DNA from: Gnetum montanum
Lineage: Eukaryota; Streptophyta; Gnetopsida; Gnetales; Gnetaceae
DNA: 64,000 bases
NCBI GenBank assembly: GCA_015680685.1
Contig: MNCI01016508.1
Coordinates: 311,644-375,643 of the forward strand
Direction: 5' to 3'
Numbering within the stretch: the stretch's first letter is position 1; every line of letters begins with the position of its first letter. Made by a program: the position numbers and the translations under genes. This document shows positions 10,779 to 21,959 of this stretch, one piece after another. Below the pieces are notes generated by a model. That model ran no database searches and had not been told where the DNA came from. It saw only the letters and a program-made list of their open reading frames with translations.

Positions 10779-10787
10779 TACCCCCAC
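10779..10787 (-). promoter_or_regulatory. E3 polypurine tract
   Basis: The minus strand reads GTGGGGGTA directly before the 3' LTR. The same nine bases precede the E2 3' LTR at 50246-50254, with a shared AACTCAAxGATGAG block upstream. Confidence 0.85.
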
Positions 10788-10927
10788 AACTGAATAAAAA
10801 CTCATCCTTGAGTTATAGTGATTACACAGTGGATAGGTATGGGATTATTGGATGGAAAAAATAAAATGATGTCGTAGTGTGGGAAGACACAACACAGAAA
10901 AATGTTACAACTACAAAAATTTGGAAC

Positions 10928-13674
10928 TCATGTAGTTCCTGGTGATGGTGACTCCTCCATGGGTGCTTTCCCTTTGTCATGTGCTCCAAGATTTGAAGCT
11001 TGATGGCATTGAAGTATGGCCTAGAGCTTCTCCTCTTCAATCTAAGGGTCTTGTGCCATCCATGCCAGTGTTCCAATGTTTGACGGAGTCAGCACTTTCC
11101 AGGGATAGGGTAGTTTAGGGAACATTTGGTTAGCTTTGACATACCACACCGCGAACACCCGTCATTCCTCCGCATAGGCTTTGGATTTTTTTTTGCATTC
11201 ATGAAGATCTATTAGCAATAGAGCCAAGTCGGTTGTAACATCCTTCTATCCCTGGTAGCTTGCTTTTACCACCTCAAGTTTAGAATTTGCAACATCTAGT
11301 TTTTCCAATAGCTTCTTGCGTTCTGCAAATTCTATTTCATATTGGATATGGGTGGAAGCTACCTACTACTCGAGCTCTATTCTCGAGCACCCTACTATTA
11401 ACATGAAAAGGTTGGCATATATGAGGTTTTCCAACTCTATGTACTCTGTCAAGTCTTGAATCTGCAGGTCCCAATTTTTAACTTCTGCTTGCTGGGTGAA
11501 GGTGTAGGTGTCCAATATGGCCCTCCAATCAGTGTGTTGAGCACTGATAGTGTTGATTTGAGCATTGGCCATATAGATCTCCTTTTCAAGGATCTATTTA
11601 TACATCTCCACATGATCACGAAAGTGCTCCTTCAGCTTCTCATGTTGTTTAGCTTCATTCTACCATGCGCTTATCTCAATTGCTGATTTTTGACAAATAG
11701 CGCGTATGTCCTCCATTAAGAGGGTTCGATTTTCAATGGCTAAATGAATTACATCTTGGTTGAATCAAATGAATTGTTCTCGTAACTGATTAAAGTGTTC
11801 ATTGAGAACATTCTTTTGCTTCTCTACAGAGCCAACCAAAGGTTATCTTCAACCAACTGCTTGTTCTCTTCTTCTAAGGCCTTGAGTGCATTAAGATGCA
11901 CATGGGCTTCTGCTGCGAAGACATCCCAAACAACATTCTCCTTTTCTTCTACCACCTTTTTATTCTGTACGATCAACTTTGTTAGTTGTTCAGTTCTAAA
12001 ATTTTCTAATTGGTCTACAGGAACAAATTGCAAAGGATCCCGCTATGCTACTTGTAAGGCTACAAATTGCTCTTGTAATTTCTGCACTTCAACTTCAACA
12101 TGCTCAGCCCTTACTTTGGATATGACCAACTTTCTATTTGTGAAAATGAGGTCTAATTCAATTGCTATGACATCCTGAGGGATGTCAAATAGGGATGTTA
12201 GAACTTTCCCTCTTTGTAGCAATCAATCTAGCGCATCCTCATGTTCTGCAGGAGTCATTGAGGTTATAGCTAGAGTTTGAGCATCCCGTGCTCCTGGGAG
12301 ATCTGCCAATGGCACAACAGGTACATTGAAGGATTCTTTGATGTGGTCTATGAACACTTCTACAACTCCCGTGACATTCTGGTGTTACATGACCATCACA
12401 GTGGCCCCTTCACCAGTCTCTAACTGCACCTAGAAAGATGTCATATTTCCTGAGATCTATTGTGACCATCTACTTTTCCCTCCTCCTATTTGAACGGATA
12501 TTTCCCCCCTTGTGAGATCTAATAAAACTGTAAGCTAATTGGCATAATTGATGATGTGGAAGAGGTTTGCATCATCATGACTTCCCCAACTTACCATCTC
12601 AATGATGGCCCTAAGATGGCTCATCGACGGTCTGTAGTCTTGTGGTGGTGGTGGTTGATCCTAACCTATGCTAGGCCCTGCTTCTTATTATTGGTTGAGA
12701 GGTTGAATAGGTCCAACCATCTATTCTTCTTCTTGTTTGGGTTCCAACTCTTCACCAGTGCTTTTCCTTGGAGCTGGCACTTTTAGCAATTCAGCATATG
12801 AAGCAGTTTGGGCTTTTTGGAGAACGTCATTGGTGTATCCTTGAATACCCACACATTGACATAGCTTTCTGATAAGACAAGGGAAAGGCAACACCATCTT
12901 CCATGTCTTCCATTCTTTAAACTGCCTCAGGATCTCCATCAAATATAGATGAGGAAGGTTAGCGTTAACCTTTCCCATCAACACTACACATCCTTGAGTC
13001 ACATATGTGGATATTCTTTTCAAGCCTTTTGTGGGAAAAAGGTGATATGTTCCAATTTTGAAATAAACTCTCTCTTATGTTGTCAATTCACCAAATGTTT
13101 TGTCTCTGCCATAAGCCTTCTCCAACCAATCCTTTCGCACATTGGGGTCTGAACAGGTGCATAACCAAGTAACCTTAGGCCCTATATTTGGAAGGTTTAA
13201 CACTTCTGAAATAGCCTGTGCAAAGAATTCAACTGTCACACCATAAATGTTAATAGTGGTTCCTTGCTTCTTATTGTGCCAAAACTGATACGTCTCTACT
13301 AGGTACTAGGCACTGCTTTTAGAGAGGATAGGCCATAAGGGAGACCCTTTGAGGTTATCCCTAATAGCCTCAGGAGCAAACTCTACAAAATATTCGAAGT
13401 TCAACTCCACAATCACCACAACGAATGTGAACTTCTCATGGATAACCTGAACACATTCCCGGGGCAACATGAGTTGTTATCCCAGTTCAGGTGCAACACC
13501 AGCTCCTCCTTCTGCCTGCCTAGATCATCTGGTAAGAGGTTCATCTTGATGGATGCTGAATGAGTGCTCCTACTCTTCTGCATGTTGTCTAGAAGGACCT
13601 TGTCTTCCACCTCTCTAAGGTCATTTTTTTCCACCTTGGGCAGGACCCTCCTACTATGCACATTTTGGGGCCAT
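10928..13674 (-). pseudogene. E3 ORF3: conserved accessory protein, N-terminal domain plus coiled coil
   Basis: A gene-length coding trace of about 915 codons, broken by stops and frame changes. The start is the ATG at 13674-13672 (MAPKCA, then EGPAQG), which matches the E2 and E4 starts. Domains in order: a basic N-terminus; a conserved region with ELNFEYFVEFAPEAIRDNL, SPLWPIL, YQFWHNKKQGTTININGV and AQAISEVLNLPNIG; then YFKIGTYHLFPT, GKVNANLPHLYLMEIL and LPFPCLIRKLCQCVGI (about 12721-13450). This resembles what is annotated in plants as a putative plant transposon protein domain (from memory). An acidic linker (EELEPKQEEE) and a heptad-like coiled coil (about 11370-12180) follow. The end has GKAPMEESPSPGT and a TGA at 10930-10928. 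Function unknown. Confidence 0.75.
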
Positions 13675-13980
13675 CTACAATCACACGGGTCAAGCGTTAG
13701 TAAGGTTGTTTTTGAAGTTAAGTTAAGGTATACCTTACTACTTGCCTTAGTTAAAGATCTTATGTTATAATGTGTGATTGTGCCCGAAAGTTTGTAATAA
13801 TGAGTCTTGTGACTTAGGTGGTTTCCATTTTTAATCTCCTTGTATACCTAAGGGTTATATGATTTTTAGGCATAATTAGTCTATGTGTTAAAGTTAGTTG
13901 ATGTCCTTTGAACGATGATAAATTTCAAAAAATTTAGGCACTTTTCAGCAAGTGTCTCTCCCCCATGACTAAACTAAACA
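13675..13980 (-). other. Putative leader intron of E3 ORF3
   Basis: The minus strand ends TGATTGTAG directly before the ORF3 ATG. The E2 and E4 equivalents are 299 bp with AAG/GTAAG donors. Here the aligned donor place reads GAAG/TGTTTAG, so the GT looks mutated. About 306 bp by alignment. Confidence 0.4.
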
Positions 13981-14143
13981 CTTCGGGTTCAAGCAAGTTC
14001 AAACAGAAGTAAAATCGAAGAACCAGCGAGCAAGATATGAGTAGAAAAGCAAGGGTCACTCAATCGCAAGTCGCAGAGAAAAATTTCAAAAACTCCCCCT
14101 GTAGAAATGGAAAAATGAAGCTAAGTGTTGTGGTAGGGGTATC

Positions 14144-14230
14144 TATTTATAGGCTTATGGGATGCGATATCACTTACGATACATTGCGTACATGATATCG
14201 CGTGGGACGCGATATCGCATACACGATATC
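14144..14230 (-). promoter_or_regulatory. Internal promoter-like block upstream of E3 ORF3
   Basis: The minus strand carries four to five GATATC boxes (14164-14230, for example CGATATCGCG and its partner ACGCGATATC). About 12 bp later comes a TATAAATA box (14144-14151). This is the same arrangement as the start of the E3 LTR. It lies about 470 bp upstream of the ORF3 ATG. Confidence 0.6.
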
Positions 14231-15635
14231 TCATCCCAAGTAATATGAGACACCAAGGAAATACCAAATTTTTAAAGAATTTTCTTGAAATTAATGTTAA
14301 AAATTAACATTGGCTACAATCAAAATGTTCTAGGGCAATTCATTAGTTTGAAAGGCACCAGTAATGACAATGATGTGAATTTGATCAATAAAAACTTGGG
14401 CGGTTAAGAAAAAGGGTATGTAATGGTACATTGGAATGTTTAAATTTAGAGGGATAATAGTAGGGAAAGAAAATTAGTTGAAAAATTAAGCTTCAGATTA
14501 CAAAATATTATACAAGTGGGTCCTCCCCAAAGCAGGTTTCAGCCTATAATGCCCTTGTGTAACCACACTTAAAAGTGTTCGTGGACACTAGAAGGGTTAA
14601 ATGTAATCTGCACTAACTCCACAAAACACACACATGTAATTATCACCAAAATGAGATGAAAATTCTATGCTACATAGAACACAAGCTACAATTACATGAA
14701 CAGTGAGATGAAATGAAGTATAAAAAGGGATCGTAGAGATTGGGACATGAGGTAACTAACCCAAGGCACAGTGAATCCTGTGTGTGAAGTATGATTAATA
14801 TGTCATTAACCCATCGTTCCAAGATCAGGACCAAGTCCATTCCTCTAAGCAGTGACATCGCATTGTTTCATCCCTTGATGAGCAACTACGAGAGTACCAT
14901 AGCAGCAAGGCGTATGATCACTTGGCATTTTATACAAGGGAGGAGTGATTTTTGTTTTGTGGCACTTTTCTTTTCTTTTCTTTTTCTTCTTTTTTTTACT
15001 TTACTGAATTTAGAGAAGCCACCAACCTTCAGGCATGGGTGCATGTCTTCCCAGTGGGACCCCCTGAAACAACATTTGATTTTTGAGTGCCCTTTTGATT
15101 ACTCTTACTTCTATTTTTTATTAGATCTACAAGGATCTTAGTACAACCAGGTTGCATGATAACTCTCACAGATGCCACCAAAGAGAATCTGCTAGTCCCC
15201 TTGATGTCACACCCTAATCATTCCCTCTTGGTCCATCCTTCTTCATTCTTGATACAATGAACACAAAATTAATTTTAAGTTTTAGAAATATCAAGAACAT
15301 CATTGTACCCTCGAAAAGAACCTCTTATTTGTAGAATGGATTGGTGGATGTAATGGGCTCATTGTCAAAATAATTGATCTCTGATGACTTAATAACATAG
15401 AACACACCTCAACCAACAATCCACATGAGTGTTTTATTCACATGAGTGTTTTATTCATAGACAAGATTATTTACAAAAAATGTAAAAAAAAACAAAAGCA
15501 CAAAAAGATAAAAAGATAAAACAAAAATTTGAAAAATGAAAAAATGGAATTTTTTTTGAAAAATTAAAGAAAATGAAAAAAATTTATTAATCCTACTTGT
15601 TATTAGAATGGGGGTATCCCTCGTAACTAAATGGT
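14231..15635 (-). other. E3 3' noncoding region
   Basis: No gene is seen. It holds the two family blocks: an AATGCGATGTCACTG form at 14850-14864 and the GGGGAGGACCCACT form at 14515-14534. It also has pyrimidine or purine runs near 14960-15000 and an A-rich tract at 15470-15590. Confidence 0.6.
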
Positions 15636-15639
15636 TGAG

Positions 15640-17537
15640 GATAGTAAGGATTAATAAATGGAAGATGGGGATCCTTGCATGTTGGAAGCATTGGAACTTG
15701 GCCATACTTATCCCCTCAGGGTTCACACACTTGATTATAATAAGCATAGTGGGACACTTTATATGATGTAGTTCCCGAATAACGAGTTGACCCACTTTGA
15801 TGTTTAGGACCGTTAGATGGTATGCAAGGATTAGGATGATGCCTCCCATGGTTGTGTTCATTGGGTCGTATGGTTGTTGGAGTGTTAATTGGTGGCCTTG
15901 ATGAAGTTACATGAGGTGTTGGATTCGAAGGTAAGGGTGCACCACAATGTGGGACTTGTGTTAAGTTGGAGGATGCAATGGCCTCAGAATTGTATTGTCC
16001 CTTCTTACAGCCATGTTTAAAGAAGGGGCACTTTTAATGTAGTTGAGGTTTCTCATTGCTATTGGGAGTAGTAGCACAAGTAATGTTCATGGGTTGTTGC
16101 TGTGGTGCAAGCACCTTAGGAACAATTGGTGGCATTGTAGAAGGAGGAAAAGGATGAGAATGTTGAAATTTAGGAGAAGCATAAGGTACACAAGTTGGTG
16201 GTTGTGTTGGAGGTATGGGCTAATAGTATTGTGGAGAATAGTACTGTGGTAAGATAAAGTGCTATGGCCCAATTGGAGAAATAGGATGTTGAACTAGATA
16301 AGCATTTGGGTTCGGATAATATGAAGGGTTCCTTTAGTCTAACGGTGGTCTCCCCCACGACTGGGATTGTTACCACTGTGACCAAACATAGTATCTTTGT
16401 ACGAACTCTAGATGTAACGTGTTTCCCCAATGCTCATGTAGATATAATCCTATTAGGCATTTACCTTTGGGATGATCGTATAGGCATATGTTGCATTCAT
16501 ACATATGATTGGTAGTTGAGCACTTATTCCCTTCATTCTTTTTTTCTAAATTTCTAATGTTTTGTCCTTCTTCTTGGGTTGTCAAAACTCTATCTCCAAT
16601 GGTGTTGATAAATTCTCCACACTTTTGATACATCCATTCCAACATCTTATTGATCTTTTCCTTGGCTTCTTCTAACGATTGTTGTATTGGCAAAGATGAT
16701 GTTTCCATCTTGAGATTTATTGATTTCTTATTTTTATGATCATGGACCTTTGTTAAGTTGAAATTTTGGTCCCGTTGATGTTTTTCAACACTCTCCCATC
16801 GAGCCATATCTCCTTCTTCTTTTTCTGTCCACTTAATAAGCTCTTGGAGTTGATGGGTTCGTAGTTCGTATAGTTGACCTTGCCCATATATTCCTAAGGT
16901 CTCTCTTGTTTCATTATGTAGCCCATCAATAATATGGTACATTAGCCTTTCTTCGGAAAACCCATGGCCTGGACAGTTCTTTAACAGTGCATAATATCTT
17001 TCTAAGGCCATGTCTAACAGTTCATGTTGTGTAGGTTTAATATTTTTCATTAAAGACTTCTACCATTGTTGACTAGCATCGTATTGAATTTGGTTTTAAC
17101 GATCTATACCATACTTTTGCTTGGTCAATGAGTGTCATTGGAAAGAGCTTAAGTTTTTTTCACGCATTGTCCATGTTATTCCATGTGCAAGCATCATAGA
17201 AGGCTTGTAAATGTCAATGCGGATCTAAGTCATAGCCTCTTGAAAAAGTAGAGAAGTTGTTTAAATCGAGGCTAGGTAGTTGGCTCTCTTTATGATGCGT
17301 ATGTGAGATTCAAACAACCTCTTGTATTTGCGTTAGGCTGGTAGTGGCCAGTGGGTGTTCATCATCATCATGTAAGTTATTTCTTCATGTGTTGGGATGA
17401 CGTTGTTTTCGTTCATGTTTATAAGAAACCCCTACTTCAGGTTGTATACTTCAATCTTCATCATCATATAGTTCGTTGGTTCTCCAATGAACTTCCTCAC
17501 TAAGTGTGGCATTATTATGATCTTGTAGGAGAGGCAT
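15640..17537 (-). pseudogene. E3 gag
   Basis: Structural protein gene, minus strand. The start is taken at the ATG at 17537-17535 (MPLLQDHNNATLSEEVHW), about 120 bp after the primer site. The core frame 16370-17050 shows LLDMALERYYALLKNCPGHG, DGLHNETRETLGIYGQGQL and LQELIKWTEKEEGDMARWE, as in E1, E2 and E4. A variant zinc knuckle lies at 16457-16495. The C-terminal part is rich in Pro, Gln and Ser (15640-16370) and ends without a protease. Only a few stops interrupt it, mostly TAG where relatives have Gln or Trp. Confidence 0.82.
16457..16495 (-). other. E3 variant zinc knuckle, CX2CX3HX4C
   Basis: CNICLYDHPKGKC. All four metal ligands are present with the x3 spacing seen in E1. Confidence 0.7.
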
Positions 17538-17658
17538 TGTTGTGAAGTTGTGTGCGAATTATGTGTGACTTTTAATAATTATATTTTCTAAAAGATATAT
17601 CATTAAGTTCTTATACAGTGACCTTGTATGATATAACTAATCTTGATACCTAGCACCG

Positions 17659-17676
17659 TTCTCGGCAACGGCGCCT
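17659..17676 (-). promoter_or_regulatory. E3 primer-binding site (tRNA-Asp)
   Basis: The minus strand reads AGGCGCCGTTGCCGAGAA after a one-base spacer. This is the closest match in the window to the tRNA-Asp complement (three differences). Confidence 0.88.
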
Positions 17677-17677
17677 A

Positions 17678-18507
17678 TGATGATTGGTGAGATAGCCCTA
17701 CACTCAACCATAGGAATATGAGTGTTTTCATGTGCAATCTGATCAAACTCCGCAGACGAACTAGTTATGGCACCTAGATCGTTAACCTTAGGTCGCATTT
17801 TGCTATCTTCCCACCTGGACTAGTATTATCTTTGTGACATCTGGTTTAGTCTAGAGTGAGGTGTATGATCTGTTCTAACCTAATGCTACTCCTAAAGGTA
17901 GTGGAAAATAATATTAACTACGCTAAGCTAGGAGGGAAAGGGCAAGAGAATCTAATCTAGCCTAAGTGTGATGAGCATCCGTTCCTTGATTATCTGTACA
18001 CATCATGGATTTCGTGCACAACTACCACTAGGATTACCAAGCGTAGATCATAGGTACGCCACTGGGTTACCAAGTAGTCACACTTAAATGCTCGTAATCA
18101 AGTCGTACTCATTCTACATTACTAGGAGATAAGGGTGAGAGAGACTAATTAGGAAAGCAGTAAATAAAAATTAAATAAAAAAATAAACAAAGTGAATGCT
18201 GCAATGATGAAGTAATCTTGATCTTTATTATTGGTCATGTGCACGTCCAAGTACGTCACACTTGAATAAAGAATGTTGTACAATTACATTCACCACACTG
18301 CAGGTAGACACGAGAAAATAATCTAACTTTAGAGGGATCAAACTGCTAGAGTCTAGCTACAATCTAAACTAGGATGATAAACAAGGGAGAGCCACTTCTT
18401 ATTTCTAAACATTGCGGCAGACTGTGATATTGCATACGTGATATCATGGGGGATGTGACATCACAGCAGATGTGATATCACGGCCCATGCAATATCGTGT
18501 CCCATCA
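17678..18507 (-). repeat. E3 5' LTR (830 bp)
   Basis: Plus-strand ends are TGATGATTGG and GTCCCATCA. It is a full-length partner of the gapped left LTR. The TATA region at 18398-18406 is changed (TATTTCTA), and several GATATC boxes between 18420 and 18502 are mutated (GACATC, AATATC). Confidence 0.92.
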
Positions 18508-18512
18508 ATAAC
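18508..18512. repeat. Target-site duplication of E3, right copy (ATAAC)
   Basis: Identical to 10158-10162. Confidence 0.92.
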
Positions 18513-18745
18513 AAAATGTTGTAAATAAGTTTCAGGTGTCACATGCATTGACTTCTAACAATGGTACTCATTTTACATGCACTACCTTTCAAAAAATCAT
18601 GCAATGCTTGGGGGTGGAGCATAAACTAACAACATCCTATCACCCCCAAGCCAACGACCAAGGTGAGGTTACCAATAGGGAGATCACTAAGATCTTAACA
18701 AGAATAGTTAGCAAATATAGGAGAGACTGTAGAACAAAACTTAAA
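18513..18745 (+). pseudogene. E0 right fragment: integrase core
   Basis: Continues the E0 integrase after E3: VSHALTSNNGTHFTCTTFQK, TTSYHPQANDQGEVTNREI and LTRIVSKYRRD. The second catalytic Asp is changed (SNNGTHF against SDNGTHF in E1). The Glu after YHPQ is in QGEV. Homology with E2 stops near 18742 (after RTKL), so the rest of E0 has been deleted or replaced. Confidence 0.8.
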
Positions 18746-20214
18746 GAGCCATTGTCCTTGGCAGGCAAGAACTCCCATCAGACATCATAATATTAGAAAC
18801 CTTTGCCACCAATACTTATACTCAAAGTCATCATTGGGCAAGATAAGTTGGTCAAAGAAATGGTTTCCATTGTGACTGATCAAAGACATCATTTATTTGA
18901 CCCCAAAAAGAAGAAGTCAGTGTGATATTAAGAAGCAATTAAACTAGTGGGTTCAATGCTTAGGCTAGGTGGGGATGTCAATATCAAATCTTAGCCCTCA
19001 GAGGTCAACACCAATGTCTGTACAACATTTTCTTAGTTTTTCATGGTAGTTGATCCAATGCAAATTGATAGACCAATGAATGTTGGGAATGAACTTGAAA
19101 GATCCAGATCAATCAATCAAAAGTCAGTCAACTTCTCAAAAAAAATGAAGTTGAGGATCACTATTAGGTTACAATAAGATTTTTTGTTCAACTAGACAAC
19201 CTTATATACTAGGGTAACTCTAGGGCTTTATCTAGGAAATGACCCTTACATTACCTTGGTTTTTCTCACAATGTGTGTTTCATGAAAACACTTATTATAA
19301 TCTACAGTCACCCAAAGCTACCCTATGAAATGGGAATTAACTAATGGAAGATTTCTTGCTAACTTTGGGGTAATTCTCACTATGCACATTTCATGGAAAC
19401 ACTTATTATAATCTATAGCCACTCAGAGTTACCTTGTTCAATTGGAATTAACCAATGGGAGATTCCCAGCTTTAACCAAGAATGACCAAGGTAACTACGA
19501 GGGTGTTCCCCTGATAATGCACCTACATTATCCTATTCAATGATAATGTAGTAGGGTGTTCCCTTGATTTCTTAGTATCTATTCAAAACCATATTATTTT
19601 ATGTTAGAAATGGAAATATTATGGTTGAAATATTATTTAGCGTTACCAATCACCTTTCCCTAGAGTAGTGTTATGGATGAAATATTAATTAGAGTTACTG
19701 ATAGGCTTTCCTTAGAGGGTTAGGAACAAAATATTATATTTATTTAGCATTATTGTTCTATGACTGATAATGGTCTCTTAGCTAAAAATATTTTCACAAT
19801 TATTATTTTCAATATTATTTGAGGGATTTTTATAGACATTGTTTTCTACACCCCAAACTTATATGTTGTATAATGTTATAAGATCTCTATTCAAATTAGT
19901 CTCCACTGAAACATTAACTCTTTTCATCATATATCCTACTCTAACTGCTAAATAATATATAAAAATCAAAATACCCATTGCTTTATACTTACAAATGGCT
20001 TACCACATTTTCTCGTATTACTATTTTTTATTTAAGCAAATTTTAGATAATTCAAAACAAATAATAATTCACTTTCATATCATGATGTATTATAATATAT
20101 AAAACATTTTTAAGTAAACATAAAACTAAAAACTTACTAATCCAAGAAATAAAGATTAGAATTCAAAATTAAAAAGTTTCTCAATGAAAACAATTTAGAT
20201 ACTATGGGTCTCTG
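18746..20214. other. Anonymous AT-rich DNA, no gene seen
   Basis: No convincing coding trace. It contains a degenerate direct repeat at 19270-19470 and further short repeats with AATATTAT motifs at 19600-19760. It may be old repeat remnants. Confidence 0.5.
19270..19470. repeat. Two degenerate direct repeats, about 111 bp apart
   Basis: The copies start at 19270 and 19381. They share TTTCATG(A/G)AAACAC, TTATTATAATCTA and GGAATTAAC(T/C)AATGG. Confidence 0.7.
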
Positions 20215-21110
20215 ATACAAGTACTTGGTAAGATTCACAATAATGTGACAAATAAAATTGAAGCAAGATGAAGGAAATGATGGGAAGCTAGTATTATGTT
20301 TTGTAATAGAAGTTTTCCTACTAAGCTGAAGGGTAAGTTTTACAAAATTGCTACTAGATTTATGATTCTTTATGGTATAGAACGCTAGCCTTTCAAAACT
20401 ATTAGGTGCAAGGTGTGCATGTAATAGAAACTTTTAGGCAAAGATGGATAGTTCATGAGACTAGCAAAGATCAAATTAACTCCTCTCTTTTTAGGAGAAG
20501 TTTGGAAGTAGTTCCTAGAGATAAGAATATTAAGAAATGGTATCTTATATGGTTTGATCATGTGTAAGAAGACCAAGAATTCCCATGTTAGAAGAGGTTA
20601 CCTTAATAGAGATTTAGGGAAATAAAAGAGATAGATCAATACATACTTTTCGGGAAGAGGAGGCACACATTGAAACCCAAAAAAATGACTATAGGTACAC
20701 CCCATGATATATACCCTAGTGGTAAGTCACTTGATTTCGAAACTCCAAATTTTGTATTTTATTCTTGTAGGCAATACTAAGAATAATAGAGGAATAACAA
20801 CTTGAGCTACCTAACACTGGTAAATCAAAACATACTCAAGTACATGTCATTGTCTAGTTGATTAGCTCACATTGCTTGTAGTCAAAGGTACTAGGTTCAA
20901 AACCTATTCCTAAGCATGTTAACCTAGAGGCATTTTTATAGGCATATTGAATCACTTTGCCTAGGAATATTTAATAACCTTATCCTTAAGAAAAAGGTCA
21001 AATATTTGGGTATTAATGGTTGTTTGTCTCTTAATAGAGTGAATTACATAAAGTAACTCATATAAATAACCTTATGTAGTTGGGATAAGGCTAGGATGAT
21101 GATAATGATG
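20215..21110 (+). mobile_element. RTE-type LINE, 3' fragment
   Basis: Plus-strand frame at 20230-20690 resembles the end of plant RTE-type reverse transcriptases: IHNNVTNKIEAR, WEASIMFCNRSFPTKLKGKF, ILYGIER, later KNIKKWYLIWFDHV and KRR-x-KPKK. In relatives these are KLKGKFYRTAIRPAMLYG, RLRWFGHVQRR and RGRPKKTW (from memory). At least six in-frame stops are present. The 3' end is probably at about 21074-21110, where AGTTGGGATAAGGCT is followed by a GATGAT-type microsatellite, as is usual for this group. Only the last part of the element is here. Confidence 0.75.
20854..20910 (+). repeat. tRNA-like SINE remnant (weak)
   Basis: A box-A-like CTAGTTGATTAGCTCA is followed at about 40 bp by a box-B-like AGGTTCAAAACCT. 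It lies inside the LINE 3' part, so it may be part of that element. Confidence 0.35.
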
Positions 21111-21521
21111 AAAAACTAAGTAATCCTTCTAAACAAAACTTACCATAAAAAATCATTCATGAATATATTTGGGCCAAAATACTCTTATTCTAGTTAATTT
21201 ACCTTTGTAGTTCTCCATCGCATTTTGAGATTCTTCTTTCTACTAGAATTTCTTTGGTTACACATATTATAATATGTTAGATACTTTTTTTGCATTTTTA
21301 AATGAATAAGCTTGAATGAAAATACTCTCATACTTTAAGCATCACTTCTCATATAATAATAATTTGGTTGTGATATACTTACATCATAGATTAAAAAATA
21401 AAGCTTAAAGAAATAATTATATAATTCACATAGAAAATTCTAAGTAATAACAAACATATATTAAATATGGAAAAAGGACCTGTCTCATTGGTGGTGGGTA
21501 TATCTATTATATTCACCATAT

Positions 21522-21600
21522 TAACAATGAGGTATTAGCCTAGTGGTTAGACTCTTTATTTGAAAGCTTCAAATCATGGGTTGAATTGTGGTGGTTAAAG
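21522..21600 (+). repeat. tRNA-derived SINE-like copy 1
   Basis: AACAATGAGG then TAGCCTAGTGGTTAG (box A, 21537-21550) and ATGGGTTGAATTG (box B, 21577-21589). It is closely similar to 53154-53230, so this is a dispersed repeat family and not a tRNA gene. Confidence 0.65.
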
Positions 21601-21954
21601 GTGAGCTATAAAGTTTTAATTGGACTATATATCTTGGGATAGCCTATATTACAGTTATTTTCAGTTCCATAATTGTACCTTTATCATTTTTAATAAATCT
21701 ATAACCTTATTTTCTTTTCACACATTATAATCATATAATTCCCAATCCATTATTCATAATGAAAAAGGAACACCACGGAAAAGTAACTATCAATAATCAT
21801 TAAAAAAAAAGCAAAATTTTACAAAATTAACAATTATATAGGTAAGCTGCACTCTAAAATTTTTCCTTTATAATAAATTTTCTTTTAGGGGTCCAAAATC
21901 TTCACCTTGATCCACCCCATCCACTTTTGACATCTGAAAAAAAATGAAATGAAC

Positions 21955-21959
21955 CTTTA
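21955..21959. repeat. Target-site duplication of E2, left copy (CTTTA)
   Basis: CTTTA precedes the E2 5' LTR. CTCTA follows the 3' LTR at 51118-51122 (4 of 5 bases). Confidence 0.65.

Larger units (their letters stand above)
10163..18507 (-). mobile_element. E3: complete but pol-less E-family retrotransposon
   Basis: This element is delimited by LTRs (10163-10778 and 17678-18507), a perfect 5-bp target duplication, a tRNA-Asp primer site and a polypurine tract. The minus strand encodes gag, then passes straight into the 3' noncoding region and ORF3. No protease, RT, RNase H or integrase is present. It is therefore a non-autonomous gag-bearing element that would need enzymes from relatives such as E1. 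It is inserted in the integrase gene of E0. Confidence 0.92.

Noticed and set aside
10822-11076. An env-like transmembrane gene before the 3' LTR of E3
   Set aside because: The short hydrophobic frame (FFCVVSS, PIIPYLSTV) is in a different frame from the ORF3 trace and is not conserved in E2.
15451-15861. A 136-codon open frame on the minus strand with hydrophobic C-terminus
   Set aside because: It overlaps the P/Q-rich gag tail of E3 in another frame. The hydrophobic end comes from an A/T-rich noncoding run.
18746-20214. Coding exons of a host gene
   Set aside because: Short frames only, with frequent stops and internal repeats; no recognisable motif.
21537-21590. A possible tRNA gene (A and B boxes)
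   Set aside because: No cloverleaf can be drawn with paired acceptor ends, and a sister copy exists at 53154, so it is a SINE-like repeat.
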